Position numbers and translations under genes: made by a program. Below are positions 8,752 to 17,428 of a DNA stretch of 64,000 nt, in pieces. The DNA is from JBQTGK01 sp052400665 (lineage in GTDB: Bacteria; Bacteroidota; Bacteroidia; Bacteroidales; Marinifilaceae): the NCBI GenBank assembly GCA_052400665.1, contig JBQTGK010000008.1. One strand, given 5' to 3'. How positions within the stretch are numbered: position 1 is the stretch's first letter; every line of letters starts with the position of its first letter. A model generated the notes under the pieces. It was not told where the DNA came from and did not search any database. It saw nothing but the letters and a program-made list of their open reading frames with translations.

Positions 8752-9648
8752 TTACTGAGTTATTTCTAGTAAAACATTTCTAATTATTGGATTCCAAATA
8801 GCATAACCTAACTTATTTAAATGCATTCCATCTTCAATAAAAATTTCAGTCTTTAATTTCCCTTCAGCATTTAACATTGGAGATGCAAGGTCTACAAATT
8901 CAATATTATTTTCGTCATTACTGAATTTTAAAAGTTGGGCATTTGTAATCATTTTATTTTTACGGATGTCTTTGCCTATAAAATCATCAACTATTACGGG
9001 TTTCATAGAAAGCAATAATATAACTGTTTTAGGGAAATCAGCTTTTATTTTTCTTGTTAATTCTTTAAATGTGTTAACGGATTCTTCAGGAGTTTTCCCT
9101 TGTTCAATATCAATATCACAATAAATGGCAATTACTGAAGGGGCGTGTTTTTTAATTAAAATATCATAGTAATATATTATTTCGTGCATATTCATTCCTC
9201 CAATTCCTCTATTGATAATGTAGAATTCAGGAAATGAAATTGAAGTTTTCCAACCAGAAATACTAGAACTTCCTACAAATAAGATTGAGTTTTTTGAAAA
9301 TGTGTTTCTATCATCAAGATTCTGAAAGTTTTTTACAGCATCTTCAATCCTCTTATTCCTTTTTTTATTTGGAACATTCTTCAATTCTTTAAACTTTTCT
9401 TGATTTTCGTGATATAAAGACATTGCTTTTTCGTACTTCTCAGGATGTAGGTTGTAATCTATTTTTTTACCCTTCCAGTAATTTCTTGATGTTTTAAAAA
9501 CAGCATTTCTATTTTCCTTATTTATTTCAGCATTTTCTAATGAATTCGTAAGATATTCTACAAACTGTTTATCATCAATAGTGCTTGCTTTCTGAGCGTA
9601 GGTAGAAAGATTAGCACATAAAATCATTATCAAGATTAGTCTATTCAT
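8752..9648 (-). CDS. Secreted SGNH/GDSL-type hydrolase, probable carbohydrate esterase
   Basis: 298 residues, signal peptide to about 18 (STYAQ). Residues 20-118 form a charged helical N-terminal region rich in Lys and Asn, and the SGNH fold follows: block I ILFVGSSSISGW (Ser128 the likely nucleophile), block II NRGIGG, block V EDGMHLNKLGY (Asp273, His276). Block III is atypical: the usual G-x-N-D is replaced by YCDIDIEQG, so the oxyanion Asn appears to be missing. In this PUL an esterase that removes acetyl groups from mannan would fit. The gene starts 8 bases after the end of a truncated esterase pseudogene, which suggests that a deletion placed it there. Activity is uncertain because of block III. 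Confidence 0.7.
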   Translation of the reverse strand: MNRLILIMILCANLSTYAQKASTIDDKQFVEYLTNSLENAEINKENRNAVFKTSRNYWKGKKIDYNLHPEKYEKAMSLYHENQEKFKELKNVPNKKRNKRIEDAVKNFQNLDDRNTFSKNSILFVGSSSISGWKTSISFPEFYIINRGIGGMNMHEIIYYYDILIKKHAPSVIAIYCDIDIEQGKTPEESVNTFKELTRKIKADFPKTVILLLSMKPVIVDDFIGKDIRKNKMITNAQLLKFSNDENNIEFVDLASPMLNAEGKLKTEIFIEDGMHLNKLGYAIWNPIIRNVLLEITQ

Positions 9649-9656
9649 ATTATTAT

Positions 9657-10087
9657 TTATTTTTTCATTGCATACAACAAATACAAGATGGGTAATTTCG
9701 CCTTCGATTTCTCGAAACCTGCTGGTGTCGATACATGCAAACGACGCATTCGTTTTAGTGGTTTAATAGTAACGTTTTGTAATTCCTCCGCGTGGTAGCT
9801 CTTCATTCAGGGCAAAAAAGGCAGCTTTTAATGGCATCATAAATACAGCTATAGCTTCTCTTCCTGATATTTTATTTGAATCTTTATCCTTAAAACTGTT
9901 AGCTAGAATGCGGCACTGATAGCCTCCTAAGTCTGCTTTCGGCTTTGGATGCGCACACCTTAAATTCAACTTGTTTATTGCCTACTACTTCGCATGAAAT
10001 AATAGAATCTTTAGGTACTACCCCAAAGTCTTGCGTCATAGCATGGCTGCTAACACTACACAATAACATGATAATTAATTTCTTCAT
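9657..10087 (-). pseudogene. Decayed, truncated CE1-like esterase with N-terminal E-set domain
   Basis: Three successive frames form one broken gene. From the ATG at 10087 a signal peptide and an E-set start (QVEFKVCASKAES) are read; the frame then shifts and continues (KADLGGYQC ... ELPRGGITKRYY) to a stop at 9763; a third frame gives MRRLHVSTPAGFEKSKAKL and PILYLLYAM, followed by Lys-Lys-stop at 9657. The last part is a clear match to esterase domains of the enterochelin-esterase/feruloyl-esterase type, which normally read ...YTPPGYEKSKEKLPVLYLLHG. The catalytic Ser-Asp-His part, over 200 residues, is deleted. The ATG overlaps the stop of the upstream acetylesterase (ATGA), so it was once translationally coupled. 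Confidence 0.75.
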
Positions 10088-10950
10088 TTCAGTCCTTGTA
10101 GAGTCAGCATTTTATCAGCATACCGTTTCCCCATTTCTCTAACTCCTGCTGAATTAAAATGCACATGATCTTCTCTCACCGTACAGCCTTTTGAAGAAAT
10201 TACATGAGCAGTAGGAATAAAATCGGGTAATTTGTTAATGATCGGATTCATACTAGCGCAAACACCTTCCTGATCTTCTCCAACTACTTCTCCTGCCAAT
10301 AATGGAACCGATTTTGCATCTAAAGAAAGATCGGCAAGCATATTTTCATAGATGGTTTTCACATAGTTTGGCCACTCCTCATCATCCTGGTTTGTTTCTC
10401 CCTGATGCAATAGAATTCCTTTAATTACTCCATCTTTCTGCGCTAATTTTGCCATCTCAATAAGACGTGCATAAGGATTTCCTCCGTAAGCCTTAATTTT
10501 ATCACCAAACCACGCCTCAGGATAAGTATTTGTATAATCTTGGTAAATATCCTTATTAAATAATCTAATATCGCAACCACCAATAGCAACGTTAATTACA
10601 CCAATTGTGATATTCTCAGGAAGTTTTTCGGCCATTGTTCGACCAAAGTAATCTGCCGGCGAAAGACCAGACCAACATTGACTCAAAGGCGGAACTGCAT
10701 CGTACCATTGATCTTTTTTTCTTTCAAAATCAGCACAATCCATAGGTGACATCATTTTGAATCGAGGATTAACAGTGGTGTCTTGCGCTTCAATAGTAGC
10801 CGAACCTTCCATATTTGATTGTCCGAAACACAAATAAATGTGAAAATTATCTTTTTTCAATTCTTCTGCTGATTTTGATGGCGTAGTCTTACATCCAAAA
10901 CTTGAAACTATTACTAAACAACTTATAACGTAAATAATTGATTTTCTCAT
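10084..10950 (-). CDS. CE6-like acetylesterase lipoprotein (SASA domain)
   Basis: 288 residues, lipoprotein signal with Cys20 (SSFGC). The SGNH-type SASA fold is clear: GQSNMEG (nucleophile Ser45), INVAIGG, ILLHQGETN, and the C-terminal DHVHFN (Asp261, His264). Such proteins remove acetyl groups from hemicelluloses (carbohydrate esterase family 6) or from sialic acid; the mannan locus makes deacetylation of mannan side groups the best reading. It lies behind the sodium symporter, from which it is separated by a stem-loop, and its TGA overlaps the ATG of the broken esterase. Family call firm, substrate inferred. Confidence 0.82.
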   Translation of the reverse strand: MRKSIIYVISCLVIVSSFGCKTTPSKSAEELKKDNFHIYLCFGQSNMEGSATIEAQDTTVNPRFKMMSPMDCADFERKKDQWYDAVPPLSQCWSGLSPADYFGRTMAEKLPENITIGVINVAIGGCDIRLFNKDIYQDYTNTYPEAWFGDKIKAYGGNPYARLIEMAKLAQKDGVIKGILLHQGETNQDDEEWPNYVKTIYENMLADLSLDAKSVPLLAGEVVGEDQEGVCASMNPIINKLPDFIPTAHVISSKGCTVREDHVHFNSAGVREMGKRYADKMLTLQGLK

Positions 10951-10974
10951 TAGAATAAATTTTTAGAGCTTAAT

Positions 10975-11016
10975 TTAAAAATACAAATACGGTTTGTTCC
11001 AATTGAAGCAAACCGT
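10975..11016 (-). terminator. Stem-loop after the sodium:sugar symporter
   Basis: Perfect 8-bp stem (ACGGTTTG at 10989-10996, CAAACCGT at 11009-11016) with a 12-base loop. On the minus strand it is followed by a T-rich tract (ATTTGTATTTTT). It sits between the symporter stop (11054) and the acetylesterase start (10950) and may attenuate transcription into the four downstream genes or stabilise the upstream mRNA. Confidence 0.5.
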
Positions 11017-11053
11017 TTTGTTTAACCACATTAATCTAACTATATGCTAATTT

Positions 11054-12688
11054 TTAAATAAAAATGAAATACATGGTAAAACATGCAATTACCAAAAGAA
11101 GTGACAATACTCGAAAATTCTTATACCAAACAATCCCTTTTAATTCTTCTGTTTCCTCATGCCAAATTTTAATGGTCCATGTATTTTTGGCTACTTTTTC
11201 AGGATCTGGTAATCGAGTCAGTAAACTTACAATTACATTGATACTCATACTAAAAATCATGACTACAGGAGCGATCAATAAGAAATGGTATGGAATAGCA
11301 ATATCCAATCCATATTTTGAAATCATAAGAATTGCCGCAACCAATATTCCTGAAATTAAGCCCCAAAGTGCACCAAACTCATTAGAACGCTTCCAGAATA
11401 AACCTAAAAAAAACGTCCCTACAATTGGAGGCGCCAAATACGAAACAACTTCCTGATAGTATGAAACCAAGGAGTCGAAATTGGCAATAAATGGTGCCCA
11501 AGCAACAGCAAATACCAACACAACCAATGAGGTAATTCGACCAACCCTCACCAATTTTTTACTATCTGCCTTTTTATCATATCGAGCATAAAAATCCATG
11601 GTAAACAAAGTTGAAACCGAACTTAGGGTTGCACTTAATGTGGATGTTAAAGCAGAAATCATAGCAGCCAAAATCAATCCGATTAAACCAACAGGTAATA
11701 ATTTTACGATTAATCGAGGGTAAACCTGATCGGTATTGATTCCAAAAGTTGATTTCAATGTACTTCCGTCGATAATTTCAGTAGGTAGGTTTTCTACTCC
11801 AAACAAATTAATTCCACGTCCGATTAAGCCAGGAAGGATGAAAATGAATAAAGTAAACAAGTATAGAAATCCAACGAACAATACACCTTTTCGACCATGA
11901 TCAATTGATTTAGCAGAAAGAACACGTTGCACCATCACCTGATTGTTTGCCCAAAAATAGAATCCTAAAATTGGAATTCCAATCCACATTCCTAACCAAG
12001 GTACAGTAGGATCATCTATAGGACGAGTTAATTTCAACCATACACCATCACCAAAACGACTGAACAATTCTTCCCAGCCGCCAATTTCGTCCAAAGCATA
12101 AAAATAAAGAATACCTGAACCAATAATTAGAATTGATGCCTGAATCATATCGGCATTAATTGCTGAAGAAAGTCCACCAATAATAGTATACGATCCAGCA
12201 ACGGCAGCCATAATCACAATAATCCAAAACATATCAACCTCCGGAAAAATCAGTTTGATAATCAAAGCTCCGGTATACAATGTAGCCGCCGCATCCAGAA
12301 ATACATTTCCAAAAATGGTAATGAATGAAAAATAATATCTTGAACGTTTATCAAAACGTTTCTCTAAAAATTCGGGCATGGTAAAAATACCCGATTTAAT
12401 ATAGAATGGCAGAAAGAACAAGGCAAAGAATACCATCACCAAAACAGAAATCCAGTTGTAGTTAAAAACTGCAATTCCTGTAATAAAACCTTCTCCAGAG
12501 TGACCCATTAATGTTGAACTGGATACACTTGCAGCAAATAAGGAAAGCCCAACAACAGGCCAAGTCATGTTCCTTCCTGCCAAAAAGTAGGAGGTAGAAT
12601 CCTGACTTTTTCCATTCTTAAGCGCCCACCAGATAATTCCGATGATAAAAGCAACAAGAATTGCAATATCAATTGTACTAATGTTCAT
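11054..12688 (-). CDS. Sodium:solute (SGLT-type) sugar symporter
   Basis: 544 residues with about 13-14 hydrophobic spans and no signal peptide; an integral inner-membrane protein of the SSS family. The N-terminal signature TSYFLAGRNMTWPVVGLSLFAASVSS-like region (cited in part: SYFLAGRNM) followed by an SSSTLMGHSGEGF segment is typical for this family, as is the ISALTSTLSATLSSVSTLFT stretch around residue 345 that lines the Na+ site. It should import a mono- or oligosaccharide released by the mannan PUL, coupled to sodium. It stands 101 bases behind a clan-A hydrolase gene and is followed by a stem-loop. Substrate is inferred from context only. Confidence 0.88.
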   Translation of the reverse strand: MNISTIDIAILVAFIIGIIWWALKNGKSQDSTSYFLAGRNMTWPVVGLSLFAASVSSSTLMGHSGEGFITGIAVFNYNWISVLVMVFFALFFLPFYIKSGIFTMPEFLEKRFDKRSRYYFSFITIFGNVFLDAAATLYTGALIIKLIFPEVDMFWIIVIMAAVAGSYTIIGGLSSAINADMIQASILIIGSGILYFYALDEIGGWEELFSRFGDGVWLKLTRPIDDPTVPWLGMWIGIPILGFYFWANNQVMVQRVLSAKSIDHGRKGVLFVGFLYLFTLFIFILPGLIGRGINLFGVENLPTEIIDGSTLKSTFGINTDQVYPRLIVKLLPVGLIGLILAAMISALTSTLSATLSSVSTLFTMDFYARYDKKADSKKLVRVGRITSLVVLVFAVAWAPFIANFDSLVSYYQEVVSYLAPPIVGTFFLGLFWKRSNEFGALWGLISGILVAAILMISKYGLDIAIPYHFLLIAPVVMIFSMSINVIVSLLTRLPDPEKVAKNTWTIKIWHEETEELKGIVWYKNFRVLSLLLVIACFTMYFIFI

Positions 12689-12789
12689 TTTATAAATTTT
12701 TAGATATGAGATCTTAGATAAGAGACTTGTAAAATCTCGACAACAAGTTATTTAAACACCTTACCTATATGCACTCTATCGTGATAATA

Positions 12790-14307
12790 TTAATATTCTA
12801 ATGTTGTTAATAGTATAAAACTATTAGCTGGAACATTTAATTCCATTACTTCTTTTACTTTGATGTCGGTTTCTTTTGCTACTGGAAATCCATTAGAATC
12901 AATAGCTCTTTCTCCGTCAACGTAAAGGAATTTTTTAAAGTTTTTTGAGTTTGGTAAAGCAATCGAAATTTTATTATCAACCATTGAATTATTTACGATT
13001 GCAACAGTAATTTCATCACCATAAATACCAGTAACTAAACGTAGGCCTTCAATTCCTGTACTATCTGTTTTAATAATAGAACTACCAGTTGGAAAGTAAC
13101 GACAAATTAATGACCACGAATAAAACCAAGGTCTCATATTTTCATCAGCTGGATCATTGCAAATTTCGGTACCCAAACTGTTCCACATTCCCCATCTCTT
13201 CAACTCATTTTTGTTACCCAAATCACCACAAGTATGCATTGCATCGTCCAAAGCCCATGCTGCTGCTCCAGAATAACCAGCATTCATGGATTGAATTACG
13301 GCATCAGCCATATCAATCCCGTAACTGAATTTATAAACATCCATTTGACTATCTTCACAAGCATAAGGATCTTTCAAGGTAGCTTCCTGATTTTCCTTAC
13401 CATTACGGCTAAAACCAAGTTCTCCAAAAATGATTTGTTTGTTCATTTGCTTTGCAAATTTGGCTATTGTACCATGATACTCCTCAAAACCACCACTTCT
13501 AACCAAATCATATTCAGTATAATCGTGTACTTCATAAATACCTACAATATCATCGAGCTGTTTTGCAGTTTCTTCAACCCAACCCGAACCTGTATATGTA
13601 GAATTTGGATTATCGTAACGCGTAACAGCATCGGGTCCGGCAATAGAAACCAAACTATCTAGTCCCTTAGCCTTTAAACCTTCAGCCAATAATTCAACCC
13701 CAGCACGCCATTTTTTAAAATCCCCATTTACACTCGACCAATCACCATTTGGCTCATTGATAAAATTGAAATGTTTAATGCATGTATATCCGCGGGTATT
13801 GATCAAATAATCCAAATATTCAACAATACCATTGATCCATTTAGGATCATCTGCTCCTGAAAATTTATCTGAATGACCTTCATTTAAATCATGTACTTTA
13901 TAAGGCGTACCCACTTCGCCCAATAGTACTGTTATATTATTTTCTTGTGCATACTTCAAAATTTTCTCAACAGCTTTGACTTCAGGCGTTGAAAAATCAA
14001 GAATAGGTTCTCCGTTTTTTTCAAATCCAACAAGGTATCTCCAATTTGCCTGATCAAACACCCTAAATAATTTAGGTTGCATGTAGTCCAGTCTCTGGAA
14101 GTTCATATCCCATTTTTCATCGGTCATTAATTTACCCCATTCAGCATTCTCAGTATCGGCATGAGGATATGCCGACCACTGAACGCCATTTCCAATAAAA
14201 TCAGTCGAAATAATTTGATCGGGGTGAATACGAATAACATTTTTCCCTTGTTGCTGACAAGAAAAAAATAGTATCGAAATCAGAATCAGAAAAAATCTGT
14301 TTTGCAT
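12790..14307 (-). CDS. Clan GH-A-like glycoside hydrolase lipoprotein, family unassigned (copy 1)
   Basis: 505 residues, lipoprotein with Cys17 (LFFSC). A TIM barrel of about 370 residues starts at DFIGNGVQW (36-44). The likely acid/base is Glu185 in FINEPNGDW and the likely nucleophile Glu296 in IIFGELGFS, the spacing and sequence context expected for retaining clan GH-A enzymes (Glu preceded by Asn at strand 4). A C-terminal all-beta domain (about 400-505) resembles those of GH30/GH39-type enzymes. It is paralogous to the gene at 15857-17374 (shared NGxQW, NEPNGDWSSV, DMADAxIQSM, PxFYxxSLxCRYFPxGS). I cannot assign a CAZy family with confidence. The mannan context suggests a beta-mannoside substrate. 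Confidence 0.75.
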   Translation of the reverse strand: MQNRFFLILISILFFSCQQQGKNVIRIHPDQIISTDFIGNGVQWSAYPHADTENAEWGKLMTDEKWDMNFQRLDYMQPKLFRVFDQANWRYLVGFEKNGEPILDFSTPEVKAVEKILKYAQENNITVLLGEVGTPYKVHDLNEGHSDKFSGADDPKWINGIVEYLDYLINTRGYTCIKHFNFINEPNGDWSSVNGDFKKWRAGVELLAEGLKAKGLDSLVSIAGPDAVTRYDNPNSTYTGSGWVEETAKQLDDIVGIYEVHDYTEYDLVRSGGFEEYHGTIAKFAKQMNKQIIFGELGFSRNGKENQEATLKDPYACEDSQMDVYKFSYGIDMADAVIQSMNAGYSGAAAWALDDAMHTCGDLGNKNELKRWGMWNSLGTEICNDPADENMRPWFYSWSLICRYFPTGSSIIKTDSTGIEGLRLVTGIYGDEITVAIVNNSMVDNKISIALPNSKNFKKFLYVDGERAIDSNGFPVAKETDIKVKEVMELNVPANSFILLTTLEY

Positions 14308-14454
14308 TTGTATCTATTTTTACTTTCTAAAAACACTTGAAACACAGCCTCATCTTTTCAACAAAGATTAAGCTACCATTTATAAGAAATGAATTTTCCT
14401 TGATCTTGAATTAATATCAAGCAAGAAAAATTCAATCCTAATCTACTAACCAAA

Positions 14455-15468
14455 CTATCCTTTCTTAACGAATTTGAGAATTTCTTTTACACTACAAGTT
14501 GCTAAACCAATATACTTATCGGCCCCCCCGTAATATACGTATAATGTGTCGTCAACAATTACATTTCCTGTTGGGAAAACACATCCTTTATAGAAACCTT
14601 CCATCTCGTAGTCTTCTTCTGGTTGCATTATCCAATCGCTAGCACGAGCAATCACTTTTGTAGGATCTTCGAGATCTAACAAAGCAACACCAACTCGATA
14701 ATGACCTTCTCCGCCATTTTCAACCCCATGATAAATTACCAACCATCCTTCATCCGTTTTTAGAGGTGGCGTACTTCCACCAACTTTCTCTTCCCAAGTG
14801 CCTTTTATACCTGAAATAAGCAATGTACTCGGATCATTCCAAACCATCAAATCATCCGAAAAACGAATCCAGACTGCAGGCGTATCGCATCCATACTCTT
14901 CTCCAACCCATTGTTTAGGACGGTGAAGCATCGCATATTTCCCATTAATTTTCTCTGGAAATAAAATTACATCACGATCATCTAAATTGGTATCAGTCAC
15001 TCGACCCAAACGACGCCAATTTTTAAAATCTTTGGTTACAGCAAGTCCTGAATTTGCAATATTATCTTTCATTACTGCAGGAGAATCTGTACCTACTTCA
15101 GGAAGAAGAATTACATCATGTGCAAATTTCCAATACTGACCTGGATAATGAGGACGATATGCATAAGTTACATAAAACTCATCTCCGAATTTTACAATAC
15201 GAGGATCTTCAACACCTCCTTGATCTGGCCCATCAACACTTGGCCCAAAAGTAGGCTCATCAGAAACTCTTTCGAAATTCACTCCATCTTCACTTACCGC
15301 CGTACCCATTCGAATGTAATGTTGTTCATCATCACCAGCAGCACGATACAACATGGTAAACTTACCATTTTCGTACCAAACCCCAGGATTGCAAACCACT
15401 AGGTTTTCCCAGTAATTTGTAGCATGTGGTTTTAAGATGGGATTATTTGGGTGTTTTATTAATTTCAT
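14455..15468 (-). CDS. GH130 beta-mannoside phosphorylase or mannosidase
   Basis: 337 residues from the ATG at 15468; a longer frame begins at 15507, but the family N-terminus (MKLIKHPNNPIL) fits the later start. No signal peptide, so cytoplasmic. Five-bladed beta-propeller of GH130: CNPGVW, GGVEDPRIV with the catalytic Asp88, DDRDVILFPEK, and the C-terminal FPTGNVIVDD and YYGGADKYIG. GH130 enzymes phosphorolyse beta-1,4-mannosyl-glucose or manno-oligosaccharides, or hydrolyse beta-1,2-mannosides. Here it would process sugars brought in by the symporter two genes downstream. The basic residues that separate phosphorylases from hydrolases were not resolved by eye, so the subfamily is open. This is the strongest marker that the locus targets a mannan. 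Confidence 0.88.
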   Translation of the reverse strand: MKLIKHPNNPILKPHATNYWENLVVCNPGVWYENGKFTMLYRAAGDDEQHYIRMGTAVSEDGVNFERVSDEPTFGPSVDGPDQGGVEDPRIVKFGDEFYVTYAYRPHYPGQYWKFAHDVILLPEVGTDSPAVMKDNIANSGLAVTKDFKNWRRLGRVTDTNLDDRDVILFPEKINGKYAMLHRPKQWVGEEYGCDTPAVWIRFSDDLMVWNDPSTLLISGIKGTWEEKVGGSTPPLKTDEGWLVIYHGVENGGEGHYRVGVALLDLEDPTKVIARASDWIMQPEEDYEMEGFYKGCVFPTGNVIVDDTLYVYYGGADKYIGLATCSVKEILKFVKKG

Positions 15469-15609
15469 GTTTTTATTATTAGTAACAAACTTACAGCTGT
15501 CAGTCATTTCCTACTTATCAACCTCTCTTAGCTGTATCTTGTTTAAATTATTTTTGATATTTGTTATTCCATCTATAGCTATTATTTACTATTTGTTTTA
15601 ACTGCTCAA

Positions 15610-15800
15610 GCCACATGGCTCTTACTTTCTGCATTGATCAGAAAGTAAGCAAAGAATCTAGGACGGGTAAGCCCAAACTACTCCTACTTGAAAACTTTAA
15701 GTGCGGCGAAGTGATCTTCGAACAAGTTCTCAGCTTCTCCGTCTTACTAAAAGTTATTCTGCGTATGAGCAGCCTGTCCTTTCAATGCCCCACCTCCGCA
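15610..15800. repeat. Hairpin-bearing interspersed-type element in the PUL
   Basis: The 15469-15856 gap is unlike its AT-rich neighbours. It holds a perfect 11-bp inverted repeat (CTTACTTTCTG at 15621-15631, CAGAAAGTAAG at 15639-15649, 7-base loop) and a smaller hairpin (CGAAG/CTTCG at 15707-15720), and the whole stretch is richer in G+C. Its plus-strand translation contains FCIDQKVSKESR; I recall DQKVSKKSR-like strings from short hypothetical ORFs in many Bacteroidota intergenic regions, which suggests a dispersed repeat rather than a gene. There is no T-run after the large hairpin, so it is not a standard terminator. The remainder of the gap holds no gene. Confidence 0.5.
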
Positions 15801-15856
15801 AAAGTCAATATCTGCAAGACCTATATTCAATAAGTAAATTAGCTACTAAAATTATA

Positions 15857-17374
15857 TTAGTCCATGTTTGTGAACAAAATGAATGATTCTCCTTCTAATG
15901 TCATTTCAACACCACTGCTGAAATCAAGATTTATACTCTTTTCTACAGGTACGGCAAAACCATTTTCATCTACTGTTCCAACAAATGAACCATCAGCATT
16001 TGATTTATAGCTGTATTTATTCATTGTTATACCCGAAATAAAATCTGACTTTAGATTGATTGGATAGGTACTATAGTGAGAATTAACCAAAGCAATTGTG
16101 TATTTACCATCTTTGGCTCCCATTATAGCACGAACTCCTTTTTTGTTAGGCAGTTCAATACTGTAAATGTCACTTCCAGCAGGAAAATAACGACACAATA
16201 AAGAAACTGGGTAGAAACAAGGTCGAATTGCCTCATCTTCAGCATCACCACAATGTTCTTCACCTAAGATATTCCAGAATCCCCAACGCTTTAATGCTTC
16301 CGATTGATAATTTCCACCATCAGGACTATTGTACATTGCATCATCCATACTCCATACCAAAGCACCCGAGAATCCAGCTCTCATTGATTGAATAATAGCA
16401 TCAGCCATATCAATACCGTAAAAAGCCTTATAAATCATCATATTGGAATCTTCACCTGCATAAGGGTCAGCTTCAATAGCAGCTTCATTTTGTGCTTTAA
16501 GTTCAGCATCAACTTCAGTATATTTAAATCCAACCTCTCCTAAAACAATACGTTTATCGGCAGGAGTTGCATCACGATAAGCCTGAAGCATTTCGGTATA
16601 ATCACCATTACGCACGATCAATTGTTTTGGATAAACATGAAGGTTATACAATCCAATATGCTCACCTAAATCGGCACTGGATTTCGCAATCCAATCCGTT
16701 TGATTAGTACTCTCAAATACAGCAACATCAGGTCCCATTAATTGAACTCCCGATAAATTGTAATTTGCCATTTCAAGCACATAAGCATCTTGAACATTTT
16801 TCCAAATGTTGTAATCTCCCTTTACCGAAGACCAATCACCATTAGGCTCGTTAATAATATTCAAAGTTTTAATACAGGTAAAGCCTTTTGTATTCACTAA
16901 ATAATCCAAAAACTTAACTGAATTAGCAACCCAATCCATATCAATATCGCTGATAGAACCCTTAGATTCATGTCCCCATTCACCGTAAGTAATTTCAATA
17001 TTACGGCTCTGTGCATAGTCTAACATTTTAAAAAGTGAAGCAGTTTTAGCCGTCTCATCATAAGTACCATTGTTATCGTAAGACCAGCCTGCACCAGTCA
17101 TGATTCGTAAAAAAGGTGGACGCATAAAGTCTATTCGCTGAAAAAGTGTATTCCAATCTGCTTCACTTAAGCTTTCTGTTCCCAACCAAGTAGGAACCAT
17201 ATCGTAACCACCCCATTGCGCTCCATTTCCAACAAAATCAGAAGAAATTACATTAGAAGTAATAGTAATCTCTCTGTTTTTTAATATATAATCCGTGTTA
17301 TTATCATCACTATCACAAGCAGTAGTAGCAAAAAATAGACAAAGTAACCCGGTAAATAATAGTCCTGTTTTCAT
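15857..17374 (-). CDS. Clan GH-A-like glycoside hydrolase lipoprotein, family unassigned (copy 2)
   Basis: 505 residues from the ATG at 17374, which begins a lipoprotein signal (lipid Cys20, ATTAC); a longer frame upstream to 17413 is unlikely. The TIM barrel starts at DFVGNGAQWGGYD; likely acid/base Glu176 in IINEPNGDW and nucleophile Glu280 in IVLGEVGFK. A beta domain follows from about residue 400. It is the same length and architecture as the gene at 12790-14307, but differs in the substrate-facing loops (for example TYGEWGHE versus LLGEVGTP), so the two probably cut different linkages or chain lengths. It directly follows the glycan-binding lipoprotein (54 bases), as surface endo-hydrolases often do in PULs. 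Confidence 0.75.
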   Translation of the reverse strand: MKTGLLFTGLLCLFFATTACDSDDNNTDYILKNREITITSNVISSDFVGNGAQWGGYDMVPTWLGTESLSEADWNTLFQRIDFMRPPFLRIMTGAGWSYDNNGTYDETAKTASLFKMLDYAQSRNIEITYGEWGHESKGSISDIDMDWVANSVKFLDYLVNTKGFTCIKTLNIINEPNGDWSSVKGDYNIWKNVQDAYVLEMANYNLSGVQLMGPDVAVFESTNQTDWIAKSSADLGEHIGLYNLHVYPKQLIVRNGDYTEMLQAYRDATPADKRIVLGEVGFKYTEVDAELKAQNEAAIEADPYAGEDSNMMIYKAFYGIDMADAIIQSMRAGFSGALVWSMDDAMYNSPDGGNYQSEALKRWGFWNILGEEHCGDAEDEAIRPCFYPVSLLCRYFPAGSDIYSIELPNKKGVRAIMGAKDGKYTIALVNSHYSTYPINLKSDFISGITMNKYSYKSNADGSFVGTVDENGFAVPVEKSINLDFSSGVEMTLEGESFILFTNMD

Positions 17375-17428
17375 GATAATATTTTTAAATACCAGTTGCA
17401 GACAAATCTGCAACTGGTTATTAATTTT

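Noticed and set aside
9763..10087. Two separate small proteins (10087-9899 and 9969-9763)
   Set aside because: Together with the third frame to 9657 they form one broken esterase, so calling two genes would be wrong.
15615..15886. Two overlapping plus-strand frames in the PUL gap
   Set aside because: They translate the hairpin element and run into the hydrolase gene; no consistent protein features.
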